64,000 nt of DNA from Macrotrachela quadricornifera (taxonomy: Eukaryota > Rotifera > Eurotatoria > Philodinida > Philodinidae): the NCBI GenBank assembly GCA_022393335.1, contig JAJEKB010020892.1:317251-381250 (forward strand), given 5' to 3'. The position numbers and the translations under genes are program-made. The notes under the pieces were generated by a model, which saw only the letters and a program-made list of their open reading frames with translations, was not told the origin of the DNA and ran no database searches. Positions 21,300-33,765 of this stretch are shown piece after piece (within the stretch, counting starts at the first letter, position 1; every line of letters starts with the position of its first letter).

Positions 21300-21628
21300 T
21301 TATATCTGAATTCGAAGAGATGCTGCGATTGTAACCATAACTTTCTACATATAATATTATTTTCATGACGCAAATTCCTTTAGCTCTTTACAATTTGAAA
21401 ACCCAGATCTAAACAAAAATAAATTAAGAAAATCTAAATATAAAACTCATTTCGAAAGATCTATATTGCGAAAAAGAACACTCATCAAAAACCCTACAAA
21501 AATGTGATTGGGAAATGCATGCTAGAGAGAGGATAATCGAAAGTGACAAGGCAGAATTAGATATGGACTGTTTGGATTTATTTTGCTGGATTGTGAGGAC
21601 TCTTCTTATTATCCGCTCTTAACTACTT

Positions 21629-24405
21629 AAAAGGGAACCTTCCTAGGTACCAAAGCGTTTTTAAGTCGGGGCTTAGTGCATCTTATAGACTTTGATAAAT
21701 TATGTTTGTGATTAAAAGAGTTCGGGCCCATGGCGTGCATTCCTGACGAGGTATCGAGGTTTTAGTGAATTCTCTCTATAGAACTCTACTTTTCTAGCAC
21801 AACCTTATTTTCGAATTTTTGACATGAAACTTTACCCACATAAAGACTTCAGCTAGACCAGACTTGAAACCAGTCTGATTTTTTCAGACCGGACCAAGCT
21901 GCCTAGATCGGTGAAAAGTCGATCAGTCTAAACTCTTGATTAAACTGGTGAAAAAAGCGGTGCACCTATGTATTAGTTAAACAACCAATGCTTTTGTGAA
22001 ATAGTTTGTTACTTTAGTTCTGCAAAGACATACAATATCAAGCTCATACAATTCTCGGAGCTTCTAATAGCGACGACTTCTTTTTTAATCTATCATATTT
22101 AGTATGCTACTATTCAGAACAAATAAAGATTTCTTTCAAAAAGTTTCGACTAGCACTCACAGCAACTAGGATTCAACAACAGCTAATTATTCTTTGAGTC
22201 TTTTCAAATAATATAACTCACGATTGATAGGCTTAATCTATTCTTATTTGAAATACTTAGTTCAATGTTGCCTTCTGTATCCCATTTTGACCTTTCGCAT
22301 CCCACAAAAATTTGTATCTCTGCGGCATCCACTTTTGTACTCCATTTGAGCTTTTTTTACATTGCTCTTTAGTTACTTTTTAACAGGAATCTCAAAAATG
22401 GTCTATAAAGCCTTAAATCCTTTTCTATAGATAAGAATTGACTTAAGTGACTCACAAATGTTAGAATTTGGTCTTTAATAGGCTTTGTCTCTAAACTTCT
22501 TAATAATATATTGAAATTCAATTTGAATTTTTCATTGAGTAATAAAATGAAGTGTCAAGACTTTTACTATAATGGCTGGAGCAGAAATGATTGACGCACA
22601 AGAAGGTTACATAGGTAGAATGAGCTAATCGAGAAAATCCCTAATACAGGGTGTAAGGTTTTGATTTGAAAGGTTTTTGAGAAATCGAAAATGATCTCTT
22701 CGAGGTCTTCTGAAGAAACTTATTTGACAATATTGAACTCTGAAATGCTTCTTTTTAACAGAAGAAAGTTGCAAATGCATGGGAATATTTTTCACATTGC
22801 AACGCTTTAGAACTACATGGACACGCTCCATTCATAGGTGAATAATTCTTTTATTCAACACACTGATTCCACTTCTGTTTGTATAGCTTTACTTATAATA
22901 ATTTTTACCACAGTCGTCCGCTTTTGGAAGCAAAAATGCATAACAAATTTTATGAATTGTATATAGGAAAACATTTCTTTTCAAACAAATGGTAGAATGA
23001 AGCGAAATTATCAAGATGTCAACCAAAGCATTGCGCTTCAGAGAAAGTCAATATTTGCGTCGCTGTAATCGACAAAACAGACTTTACTTCTTTTAATTCT
23101 TTTTTCCTGAATCGTTTTTTTCTCTTCGTCAAGATCTTTAGTTTCAAGCAAGTTTTTGCAAGCACAGCTATGTTCGACGACGAATCTGTAAGAAAAAGTT
23201 TTTTTTTCATGAGTAAAAATGTCCTTTCTTGAGTATGTTTCGAACATTATATATGGTTTCTGGAAGTTTGTAAGAAAGTTTTGATGTGGACAGCAATAAT
23301 CTGAATCCTGTATGGTTTACTAACTTATTTGGAATTTCATTTATTTGCACGAAAACTAATTGGAATTGATAAAAGTTTTGCACATCATTTGATCGATAAA
23401 ACATACTTCTCAAGCTTTAATGCAAGAATTTTCCATCCTCTTGTACCAATCTAACAATGTTTTCAGTCATTTTTCGCAAGAAAAAAGGTCAATATAAAGT
23501 GTTTCTCAGAACGATGCTTTTTCTGAGTGATATTTTACAGCACTATCCTGCATTGTCAGAGAACCTATGCATCCCATGGAGGCGTTCTGTTTAGAGAACT
23601 TTTGTACCTTACATGTACCCCATTATGAACAGTTTGTGTTCTATTTAAAACCTTATGAGATGAAAACCCTGACTTATTCGAATATTGGTGACTATATTAT
23701 TGTATATGAGTGATCCAGAAATTTCAAGAAAAATCTTGCATTTTAACCGACGGCTGCTTGCATAGTATGAGCCTCTGAGGAAATGATGAGAAAGTGTTGG
23801 CCAATATTTAAAGCTGGAATTTCCAATACGATTGAAGTTTGGCTAGTAGGAAATTTCCCGGATCCAATCTCTTGACTATTGATCTCATGAAAATCTTTAA
23901 AAATGAGTAACATAACTAAATTTTAGTTTCCAAAATAATCGGTGAAGATCGGCCAGTCTGAAAGATTGGACCGGGCCGGTCCGGTTCCAAATCTGAGCTA
24001 GACTAGTTAGCAGAAAAAAATTCAGTACTTTTCGACATAGTTTCTTTAAGGTATGAAGATTTCAAAAAATGCATGCTGTACATATCATCTTTAGAAAAAT
24101 GGCCATATCTTGTTATTTTCATATCTTAAAGAGATTTGGTCGAAAATTTCAGAATATTTTTCTGCGAGTTAGTCTCACTGAATTCTTTATATGGGTAACG
24201 TTTCATATCAAAAATTCGAAAATAAGGTTGTGTTGGAAAGGTAGAGTCCTATAGAGGAAATTCACTAGAACCTCGATATCTCGTCAGGAACACACGATGG
24301 GCTCGAGCTCTTTTAACTATAAACAAAATTCATCGAGGTCTATAAGATGCACTAAGTCCCGACTCAAAGACACTCTAGCACCTGGGAAGGTTCCCTTGTA
24401 AGCCA
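21629..24405. mobile_element. 2.8-kb non-autonomous element with long terminal inverted repeats
   Basis: The left end (21629 to about 21955) and right end (about 23930-24405) are diverged inverted copies, starting AAGGGAACCTTCC on both sides. Shared blocks include TTAGTGCATCTTATAGAC, AACACAACCTTATTTTCG-type words, CCTGACGAGRTATCGAGGTT and GACCGGACC. The TIRs are about 220-330 bp at roughly 75% identity by eye. The interior has no credible ORF, so transposition would need a related autonomous copy. No convincing target duplication was found and the superfamily is not identified. Confidence 0.65.
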
Positions 24406-24424
24406 AAACGTGATGATAAGAATT

Positions 24425-24610
24425 ATGATATATTCGAAAGTTACCGTGAAAATCTGACTGCTATATGGGAAGCGTTTTCTCCTAGTGAAGCAACAGCAGC
24501 ATTTCATCACCTTCATTAAGAGTTGAAAAGAGAACTGAATAATATTGTTTCATCGAAATTCAGCTAATACACTAAACTCGAAGAGATACTTAAAAACCTT
24601 CAACCATAAA
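24425..24610 (+). other. Possible coding relic
   Basis: In one frame this reads YRENLTAIWEAFSPSEATAA, then a helical-looking continuation with an in-frame stop (ELKRELNNIVSSKF, stop, YTKLEEILKNLQ). Composition and regular charge pattern look like decayed protein-coding DNA, but the family is not recognised. It lies between the long-TIR element and the next foldback. Confidence 0.3.
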
Positions 24611-24744
24611 ATCTCTTGAAATATTGAAGTGTATATTGATAAACAAGGTATTGCTTAGAAGATGAAGAAGAATGAAATTGAAACATCGATTAAATCGTTA
24701 TGAAATATACCACATTATACAAAAGTGAATGCTCAACTCACGAA

Positions 24745-25500
24745 AAACAAATCTTTTTGATGCAGTTTTGGACGCTGTATCTAATGGCGAAAACCACAGC
24801 TCGTCATCTTTCCACTAAAAACTTTATTTTTTCAGTGTTTACCAACAAAAATGAATACTATTACAAAGCATCTGTAAAGCACACTTTAGCTTGTAGAAAA
24901 GTTGTAGTTTGGTCTCAAATGAAAGATTGCGATGAAACCTATCAGAATTAAATAAAAAACTTCATATTAATACTCAAAAAGGGTCATCTAGAATGCCAAG
25001 CCTTTCTAGAAAACTTCATGAACTTCGAAAACCTTCAAACCCATTCCAAAATATACGAAATGATGATCTATCACATTCTGAACAAAGTAAAATCTCAACC
25101 AAATTTTTACAATGTTCCTATGAAAAATGGCAACAAAAAAATTGAGAAAAAGTCATAGTTGCCAGTTTCACCGATGATTTTAATCTTCTCTGAGTATCTT
25201 AGCTACAGTGAGTCCATAAAGTTTTCTAGAAAGGCTCGGTATTCTAATATGAAGTTTTTTGTTTAATTCTAATAGATCTCATCGAGATCTTTCATTTGAA
25301 ACCAAATGACAACTTTTCTACGAGTTAGTCTTTGCCCTGTAGATGCTTTGTAATAGTATTCATTTTTGTTGGCAAAGAGTAAAAAAACGCGGTTTTTATC
25401 ATGTGTTGCATGTTGCCAATAACTTTTTTGGTGGAATATTGGCGACCTGTGATATTCGCCATTAGATTCAGCGTGCAAAATGGTATCGAAAAGATGTGTT
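24745..25500. repeat. Large foldback repeat with ~290-bp arms
   Basis: The left arm (24745-25035) and right arm (about 25190-25500) are inverted copies around a spacer of about 155 bp. Shared blocks include ACGCTG(T/A)ATCTAATGGCGAA, CCAACAAAAATGAATACTAT, TACAAAGCATCT, GTAGAAAAGTTGT and GAGCCTTTCTAGAAAACTT. Both arms, read inward, encode the phrase NKNEYYYKAS followed by RRKVVxWxQMKD, so an older coding sequence may have been duplicated in inverted orientation. No intact gene is present. Confidence 0.7.
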
Positions 25501-27952
25501 TTTTGTTACTTGCGTTCGCAGTTGATGTAATAATGGTAGATTACACGTGAATTTATCCTATATCTACTTATCTTTATCTCATTGTTTGAGATATATTTTC
25601 TTCTTTTTAGTTTTGCTCAGTGTTCTTAATGTACACTCTGTATAAGTGATCAGCTGTCAGCAATACTACATGTGCGTTAGACAAACTATAAAAGAAATAA
25701 AAAAGCGGCATCTGATATAATGACACAAGATGTATAAACATTCTACTGTTTCGTGAAAATCTCATGTGATGTTTATTCTTTGGTAGATCATTTAAAAATA
25801 TAAAATTTAGTCCAGAACCACAGTCAACAAGTGAAAAGAAGCACACACTCGCCGATCACAAGCTAGAAATAGAGAGAACAGGTGCAATATTCAGGAACGC
25901 ATTAGTAGCTGCTGTAAAAAAAAGCAGGGAACTGAAATCAAGGCAAGTGACTTATGCGTCAGAAAATAAAATAAAAACCTTCTGTTCTGACTGTAATAAT
26001 TTTTTTGTCTAAAATGTTTCAACAAGAATATCATACCATGGGAGAAAGAACTCAAAAAGTATCGAAGGTGTAGCAAAAGACATTTTATTTTACCTCTTGC
26101 ATAATATAAAAAAGAAAAAAAAAGTATTATTCCATACAATTTCTTGTTAAAATATATTGCAGCTCACTGATGGATCACATTGCCATGAAAGAGTTAAATT
26201 TGGCTTTCGAAATAGATCATTTTTTACAAGATAAAACATCAACGTAGACTTTAATGAAACTCGAAAATCAATTTTCATTTGAAAAAATTATTCGAACAAT
26301 GATTGCTATCGAGTTATTGTTCATTCATTTACATAAACCACTTGATAGTGTCTTTCATTCATCATATCCTTGACCAACTAGTCAATAGATAATTTGTATT
26401 TCTATAGTTACTCTGCTTGTCAGAAATTATTTTTAGCAGGCATTTAAATTAAAATTAATTATTTGTTATTTTATGCATTTTTATGAATTTTATGTTTGTA
26501 CTATCATTTAATCTTGAATTTGAATTGATTATTAATTTTATTTGAAACATTTGTACAAATTAAATGTTTAAAATATGGTGTAGATTTCATTTTAAATTAT
26601 ATATTTATAGTACTTGTTGCATTTATATTATTCAGTTATTTATATTATTATTTCAAATTCAATTAAAATTATTTGTTTACGTTATTATAAGAATTTACGT
26701 TCGTATATAAATAAAATTCGATTTTCTAATTTTCAAAATACACTCGAATACCTAAATCGATGTCGAAATTCTAGTAATGCCTATATAAACTTACTTTAAA
26801 TTTTCTAATTAGAAAATCAAATCTACTATTCTTAATGTTTTAAATATTTTATTTTCAAAAAAATTAAAAATTCATTAATGAATTCATTTGAGCACTCATG
26901 GAATATCCTGCATTGCACTCTACAACTTATTCTCTAGTTTATAGTGTGCCATTCTTCTGTTTTATTTTTCAAATATGATTTTGAAATCTATTACGAGCAC
27001 CAATGATTCATAAACTTTGCCGTAGTTTTAGAAATTCAAGCAAATTGCAAAGAATTCCCTATGATATTCTTTGAAGTTCAAGAAAATTATAAGATTCAAG
27101 ATGACAGACTACACGAAAACTGATATTCCTGATTTGTTTATGTTTTTAAAAATTTGGTTTATTTATCATAACTTTGATGAAGATACTACTCAATTGAAAC
27201 CTTAAAAAATTTTTATAGTAGAAAGATCGTTCCATGGAATCATCAGATGAAATAAAACAAATAAGCTAGTACTCTGGGATTATTCTTTCATTCCATGTAG
27301 AACTTTACGGAGAAAGTTTTATTTTAAAAGATTAAAAGACTCTTAGTGTATATCGAAGATGAGGAGAAAAATGTTAAATGTACAAGCAGGATAATCACCT
27401 AGTAAATGCGTCACTTATTCAATTTGAATAGTGGAGATGATAATAAATAAGGTTTATTTCGAGCTGATAAACATATAGTATATGTTTCTGGAATTATGGA
27501 TACACTAGTTAATTACTATATTTTTACTGTTTGTGACGTGATCAATGTAACGCTACACCATTCAATTGACCTTCTTCTCAACTTAATTTTCATACTGAGG
27601 TCGATCAACAAGTCGATGGTGAAGTGCAAAGGATATCAAAAATTAAAATTAACAAACAACAGACACTCGAAGACAATAGTTTTCGCAGATAACATTGAAG
27701 AATTCTGAGTTACTTAAGTGAGTTTTTTGATCTTCTGTTGAAACAGAAACGAAAAAAACGACACAAAACACATTTTCTCTTCTATTAAAGAAAACAAACC
27801 CTTCAAAATATCACGTCTCGCTCTCATGATAAGAACTGACTCACTGCACAGTAGTAATATATTTTTTCATTCATTGCTTTTCTTTTTCTTTCTGAATATA
27901 GACCCTAATAAATGTTTATACCAACTTGATCAATATTAATATTCATACAATT
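25501..27952. other. AT-rich intergenic region
   Basis: No gene, RNA or clear repeat. The sequence at 26450-26880 is very AT-rich. The short frame at 27496-27708 lacks supporting features. Confidence 0.45.
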
Positions 27953-29755
27953 ATGGTATACTTTCACCATCGTATTTCTTTTTTTCTTCTTGTCTTCCTC
28001 TCGTTTATTCGAACTACTTATACAACATGTATCTCAAGTGGTGATGAAACTATTATTAATAATCTACTGTCTAATGGTGGTGCCAACACAATAGTATCTC
28101 TCTGTACTAATGCTGTATTCAATCTGAAAAATCCAGTTATTTTCACAGCTCACAATCAAGAATTGTCTACAGAAGGCTATCCTATAGATTCCAAACGTGC
28201 AACTCTTGTAGTGACTGGTGTTAACCAGTCTGCTGCAATTCTAGGTAACTGTAATCAATGTTCTGGTTTAAAAATTCGTAATATTCAAGTGAATGGCAAC
28301 AGACCAACTCTAGGCGTATTCGGTGGCAGTGCGAATATTGAGATTGGAGGTCCTAACAGCAATCAACTTGTAGATCATGTACATTCTTATGAACCTCGAG
28401 GATGGTCATGTTTGCATATAACTGAAAGTGGAAAGAGTGGATGCGAAAATGCAAATATCATTAACAATGATATTGGTCCTTCAGGCAATTCTAATGGTCA
28501 TTGGGCAGATGGAATATCTATGGCATGCACAAAGAGTTTAGTTGAAAATAATGTAATTACAGATGCTACAGATGGTGCTATTGTCATATTTGGTGCTCCT
28601 TTTACTACAGTTAGAAACAATACCATCGTTGCTAAATCACGTGTACTTCTTGGTGCTATCAATATGGTAGATTATAGTCCATATTCGGGAGATTACACTG
28701 GTGTCACAGTTACAGACAATACTATTTGGGCTGAATCAGCATTCATAAAAACTGGTATCGCCATTGGTCCAGCTGTGTGGGGAGGAGATGCAACAAATTA
28801 CAATCGCAATGGTATAGTTCGTAACAATACAATTAAAGGCGATAATATGGGTTATGGTATTATTGTTTCTGGAGCGCATAATTTTACTGTCATTGACAAT
28901 AATTCAACTGCAAAATATAGTGGTGCTTTTACTTCGAGGTGTTACACACCTAATAATGCACCTCCAATGGCATTCCTAAAGAGTATTAGAGCTGATGGCA
29001 ATCTTCAATTAAACTTTATTACAGGTAGAGCTCAATACATTATCTGTATAGAACCAGGACTTTCTGGCACTTACACCTATCAATCGGGACAGCTGGACTT
29101 ATATTCCAACCAACAAATAACTTTACAAAACGCTACTCTCATCCTTCAAAATGATGGAAATTTAGTTCTCAATCAGACCGGCTCTGTCAAATGGGCATCG
29201 AATACATGTTGTACTGACTGCAGCAATAAGCAATGTAGACTCACTTTCAACAGTGTAGGTCAATTAGTTATATACAAGAACACACAAACATTAATTTCAT
29301 GGCCACCCGCGTATAACGGTACTCTGGGATCTAGTTCTATCCGTATCTCTAATACAAGCGCTTACCTCACCTTTACCGATGAGAAAAATAATATTGTCTG
29401 GGCCTCTTCCTATGATTTCTACCCTTCGTTTCGTCTCAACAATGGCAGTTTTGTCTATCAAATGGCAGATGCCACTCCTATTTATCTTACTTTATTGAAT
29501 GACGGAAATCTTGCCATATACAGTGAAGCTATTGGTACAGGAGTATTATTATGGAGTACTTCTCTTAGTGGAAAAACTTGCAATAAGGGTTGTTCTCTCT
29601 CATTTCAAGGAGATGGAAATATTGTTATTTACGATGATCAAGGTGCTCTGTGGGCAACAGGTACAAATCCTTCAGGTACAAAGTTATTATTCAATACAGT
29701 TTCTCCTTATTTGCAAGTTTACAATTCTACTGGTGTTGTTATTTGGCACTCTTGA
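27953..29755 (+). CDS. Secreted parallel beta-helix protein with bulb-type (B-lectin) domain
   Basis: A 600-residue intronless gene. The frame is open from 27926, but the first ATG is 27953 and it starts a clear signal peptide (hydrophobic core FFLLVFLSFI, residues 9-18). Residues about 40-330 form a right-handed beta-helix of the pectate-lyase type, with repeated NNxI/VxxNTI ladders (IINNDIG, VENNVI, VRNNTI, VTDNTI, VIDNNST). Residues about 345-600 form bulb-lectin repeats with LQNDGNLVLN, LNDGNLAIY and QGDGNIVIY; the last matches the mannose-binding QxDxNxVxY consensus. Several Cys pairs and N-glycosylation sites fit an extracellular protein. It may bind or process polysaccharide. The combination is more familiar from fungi and bacteria than animals, so gene transfer is plausible. 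Confidence 0.85.
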   Translation: MVYFHHRISFFLLVFLSFIRTTYTTCISSGDETIINNLLSNGGANTIVSLCTNAVFNLKNPVIFTAHNQELSTEGYPIDSKRATLVVTGVNQSAAILGNCNQCSGLKIRNIQVNGNRPTLGVFGGSANIEIGGPNSNQLVDHVHSYEPRGWSCLHITESGKSGCENANIINNDIGPSGNSNGHWADGISMACTKSLVENNVITDATDGAIVIFGAPFTTVRNNTIVAKSRVLLGAINMVDYSPYSGDYTGVTVTDNTIWAESAFIKTGIAIGPAVWGGDATNYNRNGIVRNNTIKGDNMGYGIIVSGAHNFTVIDNNSTAKYSGAFTSRCYTPNNAPPMAFLKSIRADGNLQLNFITGRAQYIICIEPGLSGTYTYQSGQLDLYSNQQITLQNATLILQNDGNLVLNQTGSVKWASNTCCTDCSNKQCRLTFNSVGQLVIYKNTQTLISWPPAYNGTLGSSSIRISNTSAYLTFTDEKNNIVWASSYDFYPSFRLNNGSFVYQMADATPIYLTLLNDGNLAIYSEAIGTGVLLWSTSLSGKTCNKGCSLSFQGDGNIVIYDDQGALWATGTNPSGTKLLFNTVSPYLQVYNSTGVVIWHS

Positions 29756-29757
29756 TT

Positions 29758-31149
29758 AATCTGCACAATTGTTGAATTTAAAACCATTTATTTTACTTTT
29801 TTTCGGATGATTGCAGTCATGTTTTTTCTTAGTTTTAATTTTCTAGTATTCATCCCATCACCTTTGACTTATCATTCTACTTTTTGATAGGTTTAGTACG
29901 ACAACTGTAACGAATATTTTTATTTAAATAATTTGTTTTATCTAATTTGAATTATTGTAAAGAAAAATTTTTATTAAGAAAATTGAATAACAAATACAAC
30001 AATTGATAATCATATTTTAACACATTAAGTTTAATGACACAAAACATAGTAGATGAAGTGTTTTTAATAAGGTTTTCTTTTTATCAATAAATCTCATGCG
30101 ATACAGTACTAGAATAAGGTCAAAATCGACGATCTCAAACAATGAATACTATAAAATCTAAATCATCGACAACATAGAAGATTTATTGTTAGACTTCGAT
30201 GATTGAGTAATGTCAAGGATTCAGAGATTCCAATATAATTGAATTATTTGTCGATGAATATTTTAGAAGAAAAACATTTAAACATGAACAGGATATCATA
30301 AAATCACTTTCTCTTTTTATTTTCGCTTCAAAAAATTTTATCAAAACTTTTGATTTTGTAATACATATAAATGACTCGGAATTTCTTCTTTTGTAACAGT
30401 AAAGAACTGAGAATCCTTTTAAATTTGATCTTAACTTCAGAAAGTTTTCTCAAATCTAGTTTTTATCATATTTAGATTGAAAAAACTTTAATGGAAACCT
30501 CGTTATTCCAGCATCAACGACAATCTTCAACATGTCCACGAAAAAATTTTTTGAAAAAATTCACGGTTTCTATAATCGCGACATATATGATAATAACCGC
30601 GGATCAAATCACATCTGTTACTTTGGTCCTATGATGTCAATAAATCAGTGTCGCGTCTGCATTGTTTTTGTTTTCTTTCCTAAATTAGCAGCTATCTGCT
30701 TGATGTGACTGGTATAACATTTAAATCATTATGCTTCACTCAATGTTTTTATGTTAGTGCCGGTGGCAATCGATAACAAGAAGAAAGAAAAAGGAAAGAA
30801 AAGAGAATAGTTAATATATATCATCTATACACACTTTCTCGCTGAGCCGGCTGGCTTAATTGAAATGTCTATATCAAGAATGGAAGAAGATGACTTTTTT
30901 CGTTATAACGAAAAAAAGTTTTGAACAATATTACAGTTAATTGCGGTATCAACTGAATAGCTGCCGTTAACTGCGACTTTATGTACCGCATTTTATTTTA
31001 GATCAATATCAAAATCAAATTGTACAGTAAGTAATAATTTAAATAAATACTTTTATTTTGTTTTTAGACTCTTACTAACTATAGATCCAACAGTAAGTAT
31101 TAATTAAAACAAATGTGAAATTCAATCCGGTTAACGATTTTCGTTCTTT
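29758..31149. other. Intergenic DNA
   Basis: AT-rich, with no gene seen. A 27-bp near-perfect palindrome centred on CGTTATAACG lies at 30893-30919. Confidence 0.4.
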
Positions 31150-31277
31150 ACATCTCCATCGTGTTTTCAAGATAAATCAAAGACATATGATTGTTTTACG
31201 AGTTACAGTGTCGTGGTAGTGTTACTCATAAAATAATCATATATCTTTGATTTATCTTGACGACATCATGGAAATGA
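31150..31277. repeat. Short inverted repeat (hairpin)
   Basis: Arms at 31150-31206 and 31219-31277 are inverted copies (AAGATAAATCAAAGAYATAT, GATTRTTTTAYGAGT) around a loop of about 12 bp. It is probably a small MITE remnant. Confidence 0.7.
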
Positions 31278-32620
31278 AAAGAAATTTCATAAATATTGCT
31301 ACAAAACTCGGTCCATTAAACCGCGGTTTTGTTTGATTATAGGTGTCAGATCATCAATACAGACGTTGAAAAGCGCGAAAAAACGCGTTCTTGGAAACCG
31401 CGGTTTTTAATAACGCGTTTCTTCGTGAGTGAGAAATCGTTTTTTTGCAGGTAATCCTATAATAATTTTTTTACTAGACTTAGCCTTAGTTAATATATCT
31501 ATTTTCTTTTCATAACATAGTTCGCAGTTAATTGAAATCCAGACAAATAAAACAATAGAAAAAAAACAAGTTCAAACTAGGAATAGAAAAAAGAATATCT
31601 AAATGAAGAAATATTATAATGATTATCAAATCCAAATTGTATTTGAAATGAAAATGTACAGTTTATGAATCATCATTTCATATAAATTCCACGAAATGAT
31701 ATTGTTAATTAAATTCTATTAGATAACATTTCGTCAATGATATCGACATCATCACACTACTTTTGAAATAAATACATAGATTCTTCGCTATCTATTCACA
31801 ATGAAATGAAAAAAAAACCGTTATATTAGAGATGTTAAAAAGGAAATTTTTCTTCTTGATTTTTTTCATCGTTCATTTCACTATTTCAAAAATAAAGAAA
31901 AATGTACGTCTTTATTATGAGTTTTTTCTAATGAAATCTACAATATTGCCGAAATATCATTAAATATAGATTAAATTTTAATAAAAATCAATATAACTTA
32001 TGAAAAAAAATCTATTATTATTTTTTATTTTTATTCTAGATAATCTAGAACAATTTGATGATTGTATTTCTTCATCAATTCTTTCTCTTAGTATTGCTAC
32101 TAGAAATACAACATCTCATTTACTATCATATAGATCATCAATTAAATCATCTGATGTCAAATTCTTTCTTTTCGACTGCCTCCATCTGAACTCTAAGTAT
32201 TCGAGTTTCTGAATTGAAATTTTCTTTCATTTTAGATAATGTATCATCTTGTTTGATCAATTATATCTCATGAAAAATTTACTGATATAATGCGGAAGAC
32301 TAGTAATAACGTAGGTTCAAATGTTTTTTACGAAGATATTTATCTTTCTTTTTAGGTTGCCAAGCTTGAGGAATTTCAAGGAGCATATAGAAGCTATTAT
32401 GATAAAACATTAAAAGCTGGTCAAGAACTTGAAGAAGGTTCATAAACTGAAACAACAACTAGTGAAATCAGTTGTTTAAAATAACGTCAAGTAAATCAAA
32501 AGATCAAAATTCGTGTAACTAGACGAAAAGCTGAAAAAGCAGGTAAAGATTGTGATGCAATATTTGCAAAAGATTGTCGTAAGTTTATATAAAAAAATTT
32601 TATTTAATAGGTAGGCAATA
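31278..32620. other. Intergenic DNA with possible coding scraps
   Basis: The phrase CCGCGGTTT occurs twice near 31320-31410. A stretch at about 32355-32590 reads KLEEFQGAYRSYYDKTLKAG and, after stops, RVTRRKAEKAGKDCDAIF. This has coding-like composition but was not recognised. Confidence 0.35.
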
Positions 32621-32624
32621 AAAA

Positions 32625-33265
32625 AAGTTCTTTGAAATAGATCTGCATAATAAATGTGGTACAATTCTTATTCGCGGCCTTAAAAATTCAGGCAAAGTAA
32701 AATATTGTTTTTCTTTGAATAAATCTTCCTTTCCTTTTTTAAAGAACGTTGATAAATACATTAAAAGAAAATAAATTCGATAAATATACATCAAATTTAT
32801 CTTGTAGTATGAAAAGACTTTTCGTTTGTTTAATTATAGAACTTTTTTATTTATAGATTTTAAAGAAATAATCATGGGCAAAATGAAATTTGCAATTATT
32901 GATTTAGATCATGATGATGATCAATGTAATATAACAAATAAATACTTTATTTCTCTGTTGTTATAGGTGGCCGTTTATGGAAAGAATATATTTGAAGTGT
33001 TGATGCAACTATCTTTCTTATTGATTCAACTGATTCAATTCGTTTTCCTAAAGCAAAAGAAACATTTCATGCTTGTATTTCAATTTTTTTATCTTGAAAA
33101 TTATTTTGATTTTTTTTAATTATCTTCTATTAAATGATAAACAAATTTAAAATAAACCATTGGTTATTATTGAAACAAAAAAAGTGATCTATCTACAAGT
33201 CTTGATGAGGAGGATCTTTCAGAAAAACTTCGTGTTACATACAATATATCAAATCAAGTAAAAAG
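32625..33265 (+). pseudogene. Decayed SAR1-type small GTPase
   Basis: Four scraps appear in the order of a SAR1/Arf GTPase. The first is LHNKCGTILIRGLKNSGK (about 32640-32696), matching the segment before and at the P-loop, ending at GTAAAA. The second is KEIIMGKMKFAIIDLDHDDD (about 32860-32925), at the switch II position where SAR1 has a DLGGH motif. The third is GRLWKEYI, a stop, then SVDATIFLIDSTDSIRFPKA (about 32968-33055), matching the WKNYLP...FLVDC region. The last is ETKKSDLSTSLDEEDLSEKL at about 33172-33235, where NKID is expected. The in-frame stop and lost DLGG and NKxD motifs mean no function. GT/AG-like sites between the pieces suggest the ancestor kept introns, so it was not retro-copied. 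Confidence 0.6.
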
Positions 33266-33589
33266 AAGAAAACAACATTTATTTCTATATTGAAAATTTT
33301 TTTCGTAAGCTATTTATGGTCATTTAACTAATTTAAAATTGTATTTGTTAAACATGAAAGATATGGCTAGTTTTGGCTATGCATTTCGCTTTATTTCGAC
33401 AATTCTTAAAAAGACATAAAAAATTGTTTTTTTCTTAAATAAATGAATTCTTTTTCTTTTTCTCATTAGAGAAGAGTCCGCCAAATATAAATAATCTGCT
33501 TGCTGGTATCTCTGCACTACACTGATTGATCCAAGAATAATATGCAAACAATAGATACAATTTTCCATAAAACTTGGCGCTAATATATT

Positions 33590-33655
33590 TTGTCGCACGA
33601 CTCTTCGTCGCAATCATTTCGTCGCATGATCACTTCGTTGCAGAATAATTAGTCG
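33590..33655. repeat. Short interspersed GTCGCA repeat
   Basis: Five occurrences of GTCGCA or GTTGCA at 14-18 base spacing, most preceded by TTC or TTA. It is probably a remnant of a mobile-element end. Confidence 0.45.
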
Positions 33656-33765
33656 CAATGAAAATAAAACAAATCAGCTCACTCTATTTATTCGAAGGAA
33701 AGAGAGAAAGTAAATTAATTGAATAAAAAGATTTACATTCGTACGTTGTTTAATTAATCATATAC

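Noticed and set aside
33377..33613. Minus-strand frame over the GTCGCA repeat
   Set aside because: Composition is driven by the repeat; no protein features.
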